Below, piece by piece: positions 15,430 to 24,085 of a stretch of 56,776 nucleotides of DNA (the stretch's first letter is position 1; each line of letters opens with the position of its first letter). Made by a program: the position numbers and the translations under genes. The notes under the pieces were generated by a model that saw nothing but the letters and a program-made list of their open reading frames with translations, was not told the DNA's origin and searched no databases. This DNA is from Collinsella aerofaciens (GTDB lineage: Bacteria; Actinomycetota; Coriobacteriia; Coriobacteriales; Coriobacteriaceae): contig NZ_JADNHZ010000019.1 in assembly GCF_015554145.1 (NCBI RefSeq), positions 1 to 56,776 on the forward strand. Reading direction: 5' to 3'.

Positions 15430-17913
15430 ATGGAATCGTTGTACCGAAAGTATCGCCCGCTCACCTTCGACTCCGTGGTGGGCCAGCAGCATATCGTCTC
15501 GACGCTCGAGCACGCTATCACCGAGGGACGCCTGTCCCACGCCTACCTGTTCTGCGGACCGCGCGGCACGGGCAAGACCACCATGGCGCGCATCCTTGCC
15601 AAGGCGCTGCTGTGCCGCAATGCCGAGGCGGCGCGCGCCGAGGGTGCAAGCGGCTGCATGCCCGACGGTGCTTGCGAGGAGTGCGAGCTCATTGCCGAGG
15701 GCAACCACCCCGATGTCTACGAGCTCGATGCCGCAAGCCGTACCGGCGTGGACAACGTGCGCGAGGAGATCATCAACTCCGTCAACTTTGCCCCGGTGCG
15801 CGGCAAGTACAAGATCTATATCATCGACGAGGTCCACATGCTCACGACGGCGGCGTTCAACGCGCTGCTCAAGACGCTTGAGGAGCCGCCGGCACACGTG
15901 ATCTTTGTGCTGTGCACCACCGACCCGCAAAAGATTCTGGAGACCATCCTCTCGCGCTGCCAGCGTTTCGATTTCCATCGCATCGGCAACGAGGATATTG
16001 AGCATCGCCTGGCATACGTATGCGAGCAGGAGGGCTTCGATTACGACGACGAGGCGCTCGCCATCGTGGCGCGCCATGCCAAGGGCGGCATGCGCGACGC
16101 GCTCTCCACGCTGGAGCAGCTGAGCGTTTTTGGCAACGGTTCTGTGCATGCGGACGATGCCCGCTCGCTTTTAGGCGAGGTTTCGGACCAGATTCTGGGC
16201 GAGTTTTCCCGCGCCATTGCCGATCGCGATGTTGCCGAGCTCTATGGACTGATCCGTGCGCAGGTCGAGGAAGGAAACGACCTGCTGGAGCTGACGCGCG
16301 ACCTGGTAGCGCATGTGCGTGACGTGTACGTTGCCTGCGTTGCCGGTGCCCGTGCCGAGCTGTTTGAGGGCGGCTCCGAGCAGGCCGAGGCGCTTGCTGC
16401 CGAGGCCGCTGCCTTTGGCGAGCATCCTGCCGACCGCCTGGCCCGCGTGCTGACGGTGCTCGACGATGCCGCACTGGAGATGAGGGGCGCGAGCGACGTG
16501 CGCCTGGTGCTCGAGATTGCCTGTACGCGTCTGGCACGTCCCGAGGCTGATTTAACGATTGAGGCATTGGCCGAGCGCGTGGCGCGTCTGGAGGCCATGG
16601 TTGCCAACGGCGCCGTGCCGGCGAGCGTGGCTGCTGCTCAGGCCACCGCGCCTGCAGCATCCGTACCCGCTGCTGCCCAGCAGCCGACGCTGATCTCGGG
16701 TGCCCGAGCCGCTACTCCGGCGGCATCTGCTACCACCGCTGATACGTCCGCGCGCCAGGGCGGTATGCCTTGGGACCGTGGTGCTGCCGCTCCGGCGGCT
16801 CAGCCTGCGCCCCGTTCTGCGTCCGTGTCGGCTTCCAAGCCTGCAGCGTCTGCACCTCAGTCTGCGCCGGCTCCGACGCCTCAGCCCGTTGCAGCCCCCG
16901 CGCCTGCCACCGCTCCGGCACCTAAGCCCCAGCCCAACACCGCCGCCCAGGTTGCTGCCGCTGGTGCCGCCGAGACCCCCGCGGTCGAGGATGCCGGTGA
17001 GCTCCAGCGCAAATGGGCCGAGGTCGTCGAACGCGTCAAGGCTCGTCAGGCCTCCTACGCAGGGCTTTTGCTCAATGCCCGCGCCACAGCAGACGACGGC
17101 TCCAAGCTCACGGTCTCGTTCCCCGCGGGCTCGACCTTTGCCATCAAGATGCTCGGACGCGCCGACACGCAGTCGGTGGTCCTGCCGACAGTCAGTGCGG
17201 TCTTCGGTCGTCGCACCGTCGACTACGTCCTGGATGGAGGTGGCACGCTGGCTCCTCAACATGAGGAGCATTCTCCATCTGCACGGGCTGCGGCATCTGC
17301 GGACCCGCAACCCGTGTCCTCGGCGGCCCCTGCATCCTCGAACGTCAGCGCGACGCAGCCAAAAGCGGCACCGGTAGCGGCACCGACCCCGTCGGCGCCT
17401 GAACCCGCTGCGCCCAAACAGGCTGCTCCGGTCCCCGCGCCCAAGCCCGCCGCCGCGCCTGCGCCCAAGTCATCCGACCTGGGCAAAGCCCCCTGGCTGC
17501 GCTCCGACAACCCCGCTGGCGCTCCTGCCACGGGCAAGCTCCCGACCGAGCCCGCACCCCGAGCGCCCGAGCGCGCGTCCGCTCCCAAGGCTCAGCCGTC
17601 TGCGCAGTCTGCACCGTGGGAATCCGAGCAGGTGCCCTACGATGACGCCATGGTCGGCGGCTTTGCAGGCGATGCGAGCGGGGACGATCTGCCTCCGTTC
17701 GACGTGCCGGGTGCGACGCCCGCGCCCAAGCCCGCTGCAACTGCCCCCAAAGAGGAGGACGCTCCTGCAGCTCCCTGGGAGTCCAACCCCGGCGCGGGCA
17801 GTCCCTTCGGCCATCAGGGCGCAGCCCCAAGCATCCCGCAGACCGAGGACGAGGCCAAAGCCCTCATCCGCAGCGTCTTCGGTCAGTCCACCATCTTCAA
17901 ACCGGTGGAGTAG
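15430..17913 (+). CDS. dnaX: DNA polymerase III subunits gamma and tau
   Basis: A clamp-loader ATPase of 827 residues. The start MESLYRKYRPLTF is the family consensus, and GGGGGAG lies just upstream, so the longer open frame from 15211 is rejected. Walker A is GPRGTGKTT (43-51), the zinc module uses Cys62, Cys76, Cys82 and Cys85, and DEVH (133-136) is Walker B. The AAA+ and collar regions end near residue 395. A Pro/Ala-rich disordered stretch follows, then a small folded segment (about 525-600) and more Pro/Ala-rich sequence. I see no A-rich slippery sequence, so a shorter gamma form by frameshift is not supported. It loads the sliding clamp at the replication fork. Confidence 0.95.
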   Translation: MESLYRKYRPLTFDSVVGQQHIVSTLEHAITEGRLSHAYLFCGPRGTGKTTMARILAKALLCRNAEAARAEGASGCMPDGACEECELIAEGNHPDVYELDAASRTGVDNVREEIINSVNFAPVRGKYKIYIIDEVHMLTTAAFNALLKTLEEPPAHVIFVLCTTDPQKILETILSRCQRFDFHRIGNEDIEHRLAYVCEQEGFDYDDEALAIVARHAKGGMRDALSTLEQLSVFGNGSVHADDARSLLGEVSDQILGEFSRAIADRDVAELYGLIRAQVEEGNDLLELTRDLVAHVRDVYVACVAGARAELFEGGSEQAEALAAEAAAFGEHPADRLARVLTVLDDAALEMRGASDVRLVLEIACTRLARPEADLTIEALAERVARLEAMVANGAVPASVAAAQATAPAASVPAAAQQPTLISGARAATPAASATTADTSARQGGMPWDRGAAAPAAQPAPRSASVSASKPAASAPQSAPAPTPQPVAAPAPATAPAPKPQPNTAAQVAAAGAAETPAVEDAGELQRKWAEVVERVKARQASYAGLLLNARATADDGSKLTVSFPAGSTFAIKMLGRADTQSVVLPTVSAVFGRRTVDYVLDGGGTLAPQHEEHSPSARAAASADPQPVSSAAPASSNVSATQPKAAPVAAPTPSAPEPAAPKQAAPVPAPKPAAAPAPKSSDLGKAPWLRSDNPAGAPATGKLPTEPAPRAPERASAPKAQPSAQSAPWESEQVPYDDAMVGGFAGDASGDDLPPFDVPGATPAPKPAATAPKEEDAPAAPWESNPGAGSPFGHQGAAPSIPQTEDEAKALIRSVFGQSTIFKPVE

Positions 17914-17926
17914 CTGTACAGGCGGG

Positions 17927-17932
17927 TATACT
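17927..17932 (+). promoter_or_regulatory. Candidate -10 box (TATACT)
   Basis: TATACT lies 35 nt upstream of the small gene at 17968, just past the dnaX stop. No -35 match is evident. Confidence 0.35.
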
Positions 17933-17967
17933 GCTCAAGAAGAGACGTCTTTGAACGGAGCGAGCTT

Positions 17968-18228
17968 ATGATGTGGGAATATGTCCGCCTTGAGGACGAT
18001 ACGCAAGTTTCGTATTCCGAAGTCCGTGAGGACAACACGGTGAAGGTTGTTGTGGAGCGCCCGCGCGATTGGGGTTTTGACACGGCGGAGTGCATCTTGC
18101 CGGCATTCAATTGGGTGTCACGCGAGGGCTTTAGCGAAGCGGACCTCAAAGAACTCGATGATTTCGTGCGCAACAATGCCCCGCTCATCCTGCGTTTTGC
18201 CTACGAAGGCGGACGAGTCTATGCCTAG
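17968..18228 (+). CDS. Small acidic protein of unknown function
   Basis: An 86-residue soluble protein starting MMWEYVRLEDDTQVSYSEV, with GGAG 8 nt upstream. It has many Asp/Glu and aromatic residues, a beta-rich first half, a predicted helix near GFSEADLKELDDFVRNNAPL, and no TM segment or known motif. It follows dnaX by 54 nt on the same strand and faces the next gene tail to tail. Coding-like composition and the ribosome-binding site support a real gene; the function is unknown. Confidence 0.65.
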   Translation: MMWEYVRLEDDTQVSYSEVREDNTVKVVVERPRDWGFDTAECILPAFNWVSREGFSEADLKELDDFVRNNAPLILRFAYEGGRVYA

Positions 18229-18250
18229 TCTCTTCCGACTCGGCCATATA

Positions 18251-18718
18251 TCACTTTCTTTTGTCCGGGCGCATCTGTATTTCGGACATGTGTAGTGTGG
18301 TGCCGCGTATATCGCATTCGAGCAGACAAGCGCGTGACGGTCGGCCTAGGATGCTGAGGTCGACACGATACGTCGCGCGGCTGTCCGTGTACTCGACTTG
18401 CTCGGCGTCGAGGGTTGCTCCGATTGTCAAGAAAGCGCCTGGTTCGGCACCGACAATCTTGGAGTCCTTTATCTTGACCTTGAGCTCTTGGTAAAGGGAC
18501 GGGCTGTTGTAGTAAACGGTCCGGGTCCCGTCGGTGCACTCATCGGTCGCTTCCCATTTGACGACGGGCTGGTCCGAGCTGGCTATCAGCAGTTCTGCTC
18601 CAAAGGCTATAGCATGGGTGATGACAACCAGTAATGCCCAGCCGACAAAGAGATAGAGAACCACATATGCAACGGGGTGTTTTGAGCGGATGTTTTGGAG
18701 CGCGTCGGGGGCATTCAT
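18251..18718 (-). CDS. Single-pass membrane protein of unknown function
   Basis: A 155-residue protein with a short cytoplasmic N-terminus, one hydrophobic helix (about residues 16-46, VAYVVLYLFVGWALLVVI) and an extracytoplasmic beta-rich domain containing three Cys (CTDGT, CLLEC). I do not recognise the family. TTGGAGG precedes the ATG and a perfect TATAAT lies about 35 nt further upstream. It is convergent with the 86-residue gene. Confidence 0.6.
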   Translation of the reverse strand: MNAPDALQNIRSKHPVAYVVLYLFVGWALLVVITHAIAFGAELLIASSDQPVVKWEATDECTDGTRTVYYNSPSLYQELKVKIKDSKIVGAEPGAFLTIGATLDAEQVEYTDSRATYRVDLSILGRPSRACLLECDIRGTTLHMSEIQMRPDKRK

Positions 18719-19059
18719 GGGGGCACCTCCAAATTGCTGTCTGTGACAATCAAATTATACCCTGCCATCATGAGCGCCGCCTCGAGCAGCGGTTCGGCAT
18801 TTTGTTATCTAGCTGGATGCAGAAAATGTCGGATTCCGGCTCTACAAGATTTAGCTTTCAATAATATGCAGATGTGAATTATTCAACTTCGCATAATCTT
18901 TGGGTGCGGTTTGCACTCCAGGACATGTATATCGACTGAGGTAGCGTGTCCGCCCCGCTTGCTTGCCCCGCGCCGTGGTACGATTTTTGAGTTTGAAAGT
19001 CCCACCGCGCTCCGGCTGCCCTTGCAGCTCGGCGTGCGGCCGCACGTAAAGGAGCCATC
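18719..19059. other. Divergent intergenic region upstream of ybaB
   Basis: Besides the minus-strand TATAAT, it holds an extended -10 (TGGTACGAT) at 18978-18986 that could drive ybaB-recR, and a CATAAT near 18892. The last 60 bases are G+C-rich and can fold on themselves (GTGCGGCCGCAC). I looked for the SRP RNA often found near dnaX; its conserved apical loop is absent. Confidence 0.35.
18754..18759 (-). promoter_or_regulatory. Perfect -10 box (TATAAT)
   Basis: TATAAT on the minus strand lies 35 nt upstream of the single-pass membrane protein gene. The -35 region (around GGCGCT) is weak. Confidence 0.5.
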
Positions 19060-19380
19060 ATGGCCGGTATGAACATGCAGCAGATGATGAAGCAGGCTCG
19101 CAAGATGCAGGAGCAGCTTGCCGCCGCGCAGGAGAACCTCAAGTCCCAGACCGTCGACGCCTCTGCCGGCGGCGGTATGGTCAAGGTGACCGTTAACGGC
19201 GAGATGGAGCTCGTCAACCTTACCATCGACCCCGATGCCCTCGATCCCGAGGACGTCGATATGCTGCAGGATATGATCATGGCTGCCGTCAACGAGGCCG
19301 TTCGCGGCGTCAACGAGCTCGCCAACAAGCAGATGGGCGCCATCACCGGCGGTCTCAACATCCCGGGCATGCCGTTCTAA
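19060..19380 (+). CDS. ybaB: YbaB/EbfC nucleoid-associated protein
   Basis: A 106-residue protein with the family layout: Met-rich N-terminal helix ([20 protein letters not shown]), a small beta sheet with [20 protein letters not shown] and a C-terminal helix ending in a Gly-rich tail ([10 protein letters not shown]). EbfC dimers bind DNA and are thought to act with RecR. It lies 13 nt before recR on the same strand, the usual arrangement. AAGGAGCC precedes the ATG. Confidence 0.95.
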   Translation: MAGMNMQQMMKQARKMQEQLAAAQENLKSQTVDASAGGGMVKVTVNGEMELVNLTIDPDALDPEDVDMLQDMIMAAVNEAVRGVNELANKQMGAITGGLNIPGMPF

Positions 19381-19393
19381 GACGCGCATATAT

Positions 19394-19990
19394 ATGAGTG
19401 CTAACCATAGCCTGCAAAAATTGCTCGATGAGCTGGGTCGCCTGCCGGGCATTGGCCCCAAGTCGGCTCAGCGCATCGCCTATTACCTGCTCGAGGCCGA
19501 TGCCGAGGAGGCGCGCCGCTTGGCCGAGGCCATCCTGGAGGTTAAGCAGGAGGTTCATTTTTGCAGCCGCTGCTTTAACTACGCCACGGCCGACGAGTGC
19601 TCCATCTGCCAGGATTCGATGCGCGATACCACTCGCATTTGCGTGGTGGGCGAGCCGCGCGATGTCCAGGCGATTGAGCGCACGGGCAGCTACCATGGTC
19701 TCTACCACGTATTGGGCGGCGTGATCAGTCCCATGGACAAGATCGGCCCCGAGCAGCTGCACATTCGTGAGCTGCTGGCACGCTTGGGCCACGAGGACAT
19801 CCACGAGGTCATCATCGCCACCAACCCCAATATTGAGGGCGAGACCACGGCGAGCTACCTGGCCCGCACTATCAAGCCGCTGGGCGTCGAGGTGTCGCGT
19901 CTGGCAAGCGGCCTTCCCGTGGGCGGCGACCTGGAGTATGCCGACGAGCTTACGCTTGGGCGCGCCATTGAGGCCCGTCGCACGATTTAG
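19394..19990 (+). CDS. recR: Recombination mediator protein RecR
   Basis: A 198-residue, full-length RecR. A helix-hairpin-helix ([18 protein letters not shown]) lies at residues 15-35, followed by the four-Cys zinc finger (FCSRC...CSIC, residues 57-72), a TOPRIM domain (about 80-175, [14 protein letters not shown] and [14 protein letters not shown]) and a C-terminal Walker-B-like region. It loads RecA on gapped DNA with RecO/RecF. It forms an operon with ybaB. Confidence 0.96.
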   Translation: MSANHSLQKLLDELGRLPGIGPKSAQRIAYYLLEADAEEARRLAEAILEVKQEVHFCSRCFNYATADECSICQDSMRDTTRICVVGEPRDVQAIERTGSYHGLYHVLGGVISPMDKIGPEQLHIRELLARLGHEDIHEVIIATNPNIEGETTASYLARTIKPLGVEVSRLASGLPVGGDLEYADELTLGRAIEARRTI

Positions 19991-20027
19991 GTGGCGAGCC
20001 TGCTCCTGCCGTATGTTATCCTCGCGA

Positions 20028-20057
20028 CGCACGGGGTAGCCATAATTTCCCCGTGCG
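20028..20057 (+). ncRNA. Stable hairpin in a structured intergenic region (possible small RNA)
   Basis: Nine-bp perfect arms (CGCACGGGG and CCCCGTGCG) enclose a 12-nt loop, with no T-run behind, so it is not a terminator. Further along lie a TTTGTTG-CAACAAA palindrome, a GGATGC-GCATCC hairpin and a terminal intrinsic terminator. With a possible -10 (TATGTT) just before, a discrete transcript of about 190 nt is conceivable, but no known RNA family matches. Confidence 0.25.
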
Positions 20058-20195
20058 ACTGTAAGTTTGTTGTGCAACAAAGATGCTTTGTATCCGCTTA
20101 TCGCATGGATGCTTTCATTCGCATCCTTAATTTGCCCATTCGTTTCGCAACCTTTTGGGTTCGCTGATACACTCAAATATGGATTCGAATGAATG

Positions 20196-20220
20196 CGCCG
20201 CTCCCGAGCGGCGTGTTTTT
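20196..20220 (+). terminator. Intrinsic terminator directly before the exported-protein gene
   Basis: Arms CGCCGCT and AGCGGCG with a four-base loop are followed by TGTTTTTG. Only about 4 nt separate the T-run from the GGAGG of the next gene, so it either ends the recR/intergenic transcript or works as an attenuator. Confidence 0.65.
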
Positions 20221-20235
20221 GTTGGAGGAGAACGC

Positions 20236-21141
20236 ATGCGGCCCGGTGGCACTCAGACAAAGCGCGGCGCCGCGGTGCGCATGCGACGCCGACTGGGCTT
20301 GGCGCCGCGGGCGTACGCACTGCTGTCTTGCTCGCTGGTGCTGGTCATAGCTGGCGTTTCTGTCTATGGCATGACCGTGCCGTCCATGATGCAGGCGCAT
20401 GCCGCACGCGAACCGCGCGTGGGGCATGAGGTCAAAAGTGACCTGGGCACCACGACTGGATATGCTTGGGCAAGTGTGGTCGCGCATATTGTGTTTGGCA
20501 CCGACGACGCGAACGGCGCCGAGGCCCCAGACAACGAAGTCACGCTTGCCAATGGCAAAACCATCGTGCTCACCAACACCAAGATCATCGATCGGTTGTC
20601 CAACAATAGCGTGGCGGCAACGGTGAGTAAGGTCGAGCAGCAGAAGGAGCAGGACGCCCAGCAGTCCGGAAAGCCCGGTAGCTCGGATACTTCTGGCTCC
20701 GGCTCGGATTCGTCGAGTTCGGGCGGCGGCTCAGGATCGGGTTCCTCTGCCGGAGGGTCTGGAAACGGCGGCTCGACGGGCGGCAACACTGACAACGATG
20801 CAAACTCCGGTGGCCTTTCCGCTGCTGAGGAAGAGAGCATTCACAGTTGGCTTGTGACCAAGTACAACATGCTCGACGGCTATGTTTCTCGTGCCAATGA
20901 CGTGGTTTCGACCTATAACTCTACGGGAGATCCCAGGCCGTGCGACAGTCTGGTCGGGGAGATGTTTGTCATTCGAGCCGAGTTCGGTCGTCAGACATTC
21001 TCGCCCCGGTCAAAGTGGTATCAGCAGTATGCCAATCTGTGGGGCTGTTACACCAACCTATGTCAATGGGTCGGCCATTACGGCGATGATGACGTCGCGC
21101 TCGGTAACTTCAACAATAACGTGGCGGCGCTTGCCCTATGA
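20236..21141 (+). CDS. Membrane-anchored exported protein with Ser/Gly linker
   Basis: A 301-residue protein. The ATG at 20236 has GGAGG 7 nt upstream; the frame open from 20155 runs through a terminator and is rejected. A basic N-terminus leads to one hydrophobic helix (about 26-46), acting as signal anchor. A small extracytoplasmic domain (about 55-140) is followed by a Ser/Gly/Asp linker of some 60 residues and a C-terminal domain (about 195-301) with three Cys and many Trp/Tyr. I know no family. Its end overlaps the following kinase gene by ATGA, so the two are translationally coupled and probably work together. Confidence 0.75.
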   Translation: MRPGGTQTKRGAAVRMRRRLGLAPRAYALLSCSLVLVIAGVSVYGMTVPSMMQAHAAREPRVGHEVKSDLGTTTGYAWASVVAHIVFGTDDANGAEAPDNEVTLANGKTIVLTNTKIIDRLSNNSVAATVSKVEQQKEQDAQQSGKPGSSDTSGSGSDSSSSGGGSGSGSSAGGSGNGGSTGGNTDNDANSGGLSAAEEESIHSWLVTKYNMLDGYVSRANDVVSTYNSTGDPRPCDSLVGEMFVIRAEFGRQTFSPRSKWYQQYANLWGCYTNLCQWVGHYGDDDVALGNFNNNVAALAL

Positions 21142-22982
21142 TGACCGATCTTGCATCCACCACACCACAATCGCTCGGTCGCGATTCCATGGTCGGCCTG
21201 CGCCTGGCGCGTGTCGACGGGTTTGAGCCGGCCATTGCGCTCGGTCAGGACGAACTGCCTGCCTATCTGCGTCGTTTTACGATGCTGTTTGCCGACGATG
21301 CCACCATACGCCGTGGCGGTATCGGCCGCGTGACGCGTGCCGTCAACGCCCAAGGCGAGGCCGTGGCGCTCAAGCAGCTCATCTTGCCGACGCGCGATGA
21401 GTTTGACGACGATGCAACTCACGAGGCGCTGGTCGCCAAGTTCAAGGCGGCGTTTCGCGAGGAATACGAATGCCATCGCGCCCTTTCGGGCCTTAAGGGC
21501 TTTCCCCGCCTCTATGGCTGGGGCGAGGTCGACGGTGTGCCTGCAATTGTCATGGAATGGGTCGAGGGCGAGACGCTCGCCCGCTTGCGTTCGCGGCTCG
21601 CCGTGGACGATGCCGGACGCCTGTCGCCGCTTGTGGCGGCGCGTTTGGGTCGCGACCTGTTCGATCTGCTCTGCCGTATGAGCCTGGTGGGTGAGGGCTT
21701 TGTCCATCGCGATATCTCGCCCGCTAATATTATGGTGCGTACGGCGCGTCTACCGCTTGACCGGCAGCTTGCCGAGGGCACCTTTGACCTGTGCCTGATC
21801 GACTTTGGCTCGTCGCTGGCGCTTGAGCCTGCGTCGGCCGTGGCTGGTACCGGCGGCAAGGCATCCTTTACCGAGCGCTATGCCACGCTGCGTCGCGCGA
21901 CGGTTGCCTATGCCCCGCCCGAGATGCTCACCGACGATATTCCCGACCTGCGCGCTTTGCGTATGTCGCCGGCGATTGACGTCTATGCCGCGGCAAGCAC
22001 GGTTTACGAGCTCATTGCCGGCGTCGCGCCATACGAAGCCGTGCCGAGCACTTCGGGCGCCTCGGGTTCGCGCAAAAAGACGCGCGACATCGCCAGCCCC
22101 TACCGTCTCAAGATGGACACGCAGCCCGACTATCCCATTGGTGCCCATGCGCCCGGTTGCGATTTGACTCAGTTGCTTCGTCGTGAGCCCGATGTGGCGC
22201 TCGCCGCGGCCGAGCAGGCCCAGCAGCTGGGGCTTGAGCCGGATTCCGAGGAGCTACGCGATGCGCTGGCGTTTGTCGATGCCCAGCTGTTCGACGTGGT
22301 GATGGCCTGTCTGTCCAGCCATCAAAAAGATCGTCCCGAGCCGGCGGCGGTCGAGGCGGCGCTCTCGGCGTTTTGTGACCACTATGCGCAAAATGTCGGT
22401 CGTTCGCTCCGCGGCGAGCCGCTCACGCCGTGCCCCATGGATGCGTCCGGCCGCGCGGTTCGTCGCGCGCTGATGGTCGGCGCGGCGGTCGTCTGCGGCG
22501 TGGTTTGGGCTGCGGTCGTGGTTTCGGCCGCGCTGCTGGCGTCGGGCGCTCGCGTGACGGCGACTTTGGGATCGCTCGTGTGGTCTGGGTCGCTACCGGG
22601 TGTTATTGCCGCACTGGCGCTGGCGCTGCCAGGCATGGCCGGCGTTGCCGCGGGGGCACTTGCGCGCGATCGGCGCTCGGGCTTCCTGCAGGGTGTGCTT
22701 GCGCTTTCTGCCTGCGAGGTTCCGGTGCTGGTTGTGGCTGCATGTAGCGTATTTTCCCAACGCGCCGTGATGGGCGGCCTTGTTGCCGCTCTGGTTGCAA
22801 CCTATACGCTTACGTGGTTTTTGCTTGCGATGGGCTTTGCCTTTGAACTTCCCGTTTCGGCACCGCGACGCACAAAAGCCCAGATGGCGACTCCGCTTGC
22901 CGGTGGAGCCGCAGCTGCCCGTACTTTTGGCGGACCTGTCGAAGTATCGTCCGATTCTATTTCTACGACCAAGGAGGCCTAG
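21138..22982 (+). CDS. Ser/Thr protein kinase-like protein with C-terminal membrane domain
   Basis: A 614-residue protein. The kinase domain (about 55-375) has GGIGRV, Lys79 in ALKQ, HRDISPANIM (Asp192), IDFGS (Asp222) and APPEM, so the catalytic residues are present. An insert of about 20 residues separates HRD from DFG, and a further long insert follows the APPEM segment. About four TM helices (450-590) follow, then a short cytoplasmic tail. Protein phosphorylation at the membrane is expected, with targets probably read by the adjacent FHA protein. It starts by an ATGA overlap with the exported-protein gene and ends 3 nt before the FHA gene. Confidence 0.8.
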   Translation: MMTDLASTTPQSLGRDSMVGLRLARVDGFEPAIALGQDELPAYLRRFTMLFADDATIRRGGIGRVTRAVNAQGEAVALKQLILPTRDEFDDDATHEALVAKFKAAFREEYECHRALSGLKGFPRLYGWGEVDGVPAIVMEWVEGETLARLRSRLAVDDAGRLSPLVAARLGRDLFDLLCRMSLVGEGFVHRDISPANIMVRTARLPLDRQLAEGTFDLCLIDFGSSLALEPASAVAGTGGKASFTERYATLRRATVAYAPPEMLTDDIPDLRALRMSPAIDVYAAASTVYELIAGVAPYEAVPSTSGASGSRKKTRDIASPYRLKMDTQPDYPIGAHAPGCDLTQLLRREPDVALAAAEQAQQLGLEPDSEELRDALAFVDAQLFDVVMACLSSHQKDRPEPAAVEAALSAFCDHYAQNVGRSLRGEPLTPCPMDASGRAVRRALMVGAAVVCGVVWAAVVVSAALLASGARVTATLGSLVWSGSLPGVIAALALALPGMAGVAAGALARDRRSGFLQGVLALSACEVPVLVVAACSVFSQRAVMGGLVAALVATYTLTWFLLAMGFAFELPVSAPRRTKAQMATPLAGGAAAARTFGGPVEVSSDSISTTKEA

Positions 22983-22985
22983 GTC

Positions 22986-23924
22986 ATGGCATCTCAAGTT
23001 GAGCTCACCCCATGCGGGGCCATGTTTGACATCTTTAAGCGCGCGGCGCATCTGAGCCATATCGAGCTGTGCGGCTTGGTGCTTTCGTCCCGTCCGCTCG
23101 CCGACGGCCGCAGCCCGCAGAGCCGAGCTGCCGATCGCTCTTGGGTTTCCCGCTTTATCGTTCGCGCACCGGTCGGCACACTTCAGCAGCGCTACTTTGC
23201 CGAATACGGTACCTCGGCTGCGCGTATTATGTCGCAACTGGCCCTGCGCCAGCGCAATCCCATGGACTCCACGGCTGTGATCAATATGGTGTGCGGCCCT
23301 GCAGGTGAACCGATGGTACGCGCGCTCGAAGAGTGCCACCAGGACACAAATCTCTATCGCAACGCGCTCGATCGCCTGTCCCAGGCGGCGGAACTCATGC
23401 CCGCCGAGCGCGCCGAGGCCGTGCTGGTGCTGTTTGTCGCCGTCGGTTGTTCGGCGGATGTGCGGTCCTCGGTGAACTATGCCATCGACTACGCACACGC
23501 GACCTGTGGCGGAGGCACATCCACGCCGCGTTCGCTTGGCATGTCGCTGACCGCAGGCGAACGCGAACCCGCCCCGGCGCACCCCTTGGGCTTGCTGCGC
23601 GTGCAAAACAGTTTTGTCGTGAGCGCCCCGCGCTGGATTCAGCCGAGTGAGCAGGGTGTTGAGATTGGCGCGCTGGCCACTGGTGAGGGCGATATTACCG
23701 ACGTCGGCGACGATGTCTCGGCCCGCCATGCCCATATCTGGTGCGATGCTCAAAATATCTGGCACGTCGAGGACTTGTCGTCCACCAACGGAACCGTGGT
23801 GGTAAACGGGGCCACGCGCGTCTGCATTCAGGTCGAGCCCGGCCGTTCCGCCCAACTCAATCCCGGCGACGAGCTCAAGCTCGGCGAATCCACTACCTAC
23901 GCCATCCTTTTCGGTGCCCTCTAG
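22986..23924 (+). CDS. FHA-domain protein paired with the second kinase
   Basis: A 312-residue protein with no TM helix. The N-terminal 200 residues are of unknown type. The C-terminal FHA domain (about 215-312) shows DDVSARHAHIW and EDLSSTNGTVVVNG, the phosphothreonine-binding loops, but the usual G-R-x-x-x pattern is replaced by EIGALATGEG, so the first conserved Arg is missing. Binding may be altered. It is the last gene of a three-gene operon, 3 nt after the kinase. Confidence 0.75.
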   Translation: MASQVELTPCGAMFDIFKRAAHLSHIELCGLVLSSRPLADGRSPQSRAADRSWVSRFIVRAPVGTLQQRYFAEYGTSAARIMSQLALRQRNPMDSTAVINMVCGPAGEPMVRALEECHQDTNLYRNALDRLSQAAELMPAERAEAVLVLFVAVGCSADVRSSVNYAIDYAHATCGGGTSTPRSLGMSLTAGEREPAPAHPLGLLRVQNSFVVSAPRWIQPSEQGVEIGALATGEGDITDVGDDVSARHAHIWCDAQNIWHVEDLSSTNGTVVVNGATRVCIQVEPGRSAQLNPGDELKLGESTTYAILFGAL

Positions 23925-23978
23925 CCGGCAGATGGGGACGTTCCTTTTCTGCCGGCTGGGGACACTCCTTGGCGCGCC
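23924..23978 (+). repeat. REP-like GGGGAC element
   Basis: GCCGGCAG (23924-23931) pairs with CTGCCGGC (23949-23956) around TGGGGACGTTCCTTTT, followed by a second GGGGACACTCCTT. The same design occurs at 31121 and 37018. It begins at the stop codon of the FHA gene and may help end that transcript. Confidence 0.6.
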
Positions 23979-24085
23979 AGAGCCGGTCGCCTGGGGATGG
24001 AGAGGCCATTTTGGCCCTTGGCAGTCACCCAAGGTAAACCTTTACCGCCCGCCTATATTTGCCGAAATTACACTTGAAGGCGGGG

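Noticed and set aside
16600-17910. dnaX programmed frameshift site
   Set aside because: No run of six or more A followed by a stable stem was found; the gene appears to encode one product.
18880-19059. Signal recognition particle RNA near dnaX/ybaB
   Set aside because: The conserved apical-loop sequence and the long complementary arms are absent.
20020-20220. 6S RNA
   Set aside because: The length is right, but the 5' end forms its own closed hairpin and no long end-to-end duplex with a central bubble can be drawn.
22593-24032. Minus-strand frame of 479 codons over the kinase and FHA genes
   Set aside because: Antisense to two well-supported genes; its composition is that of a reverse-complement shadow.
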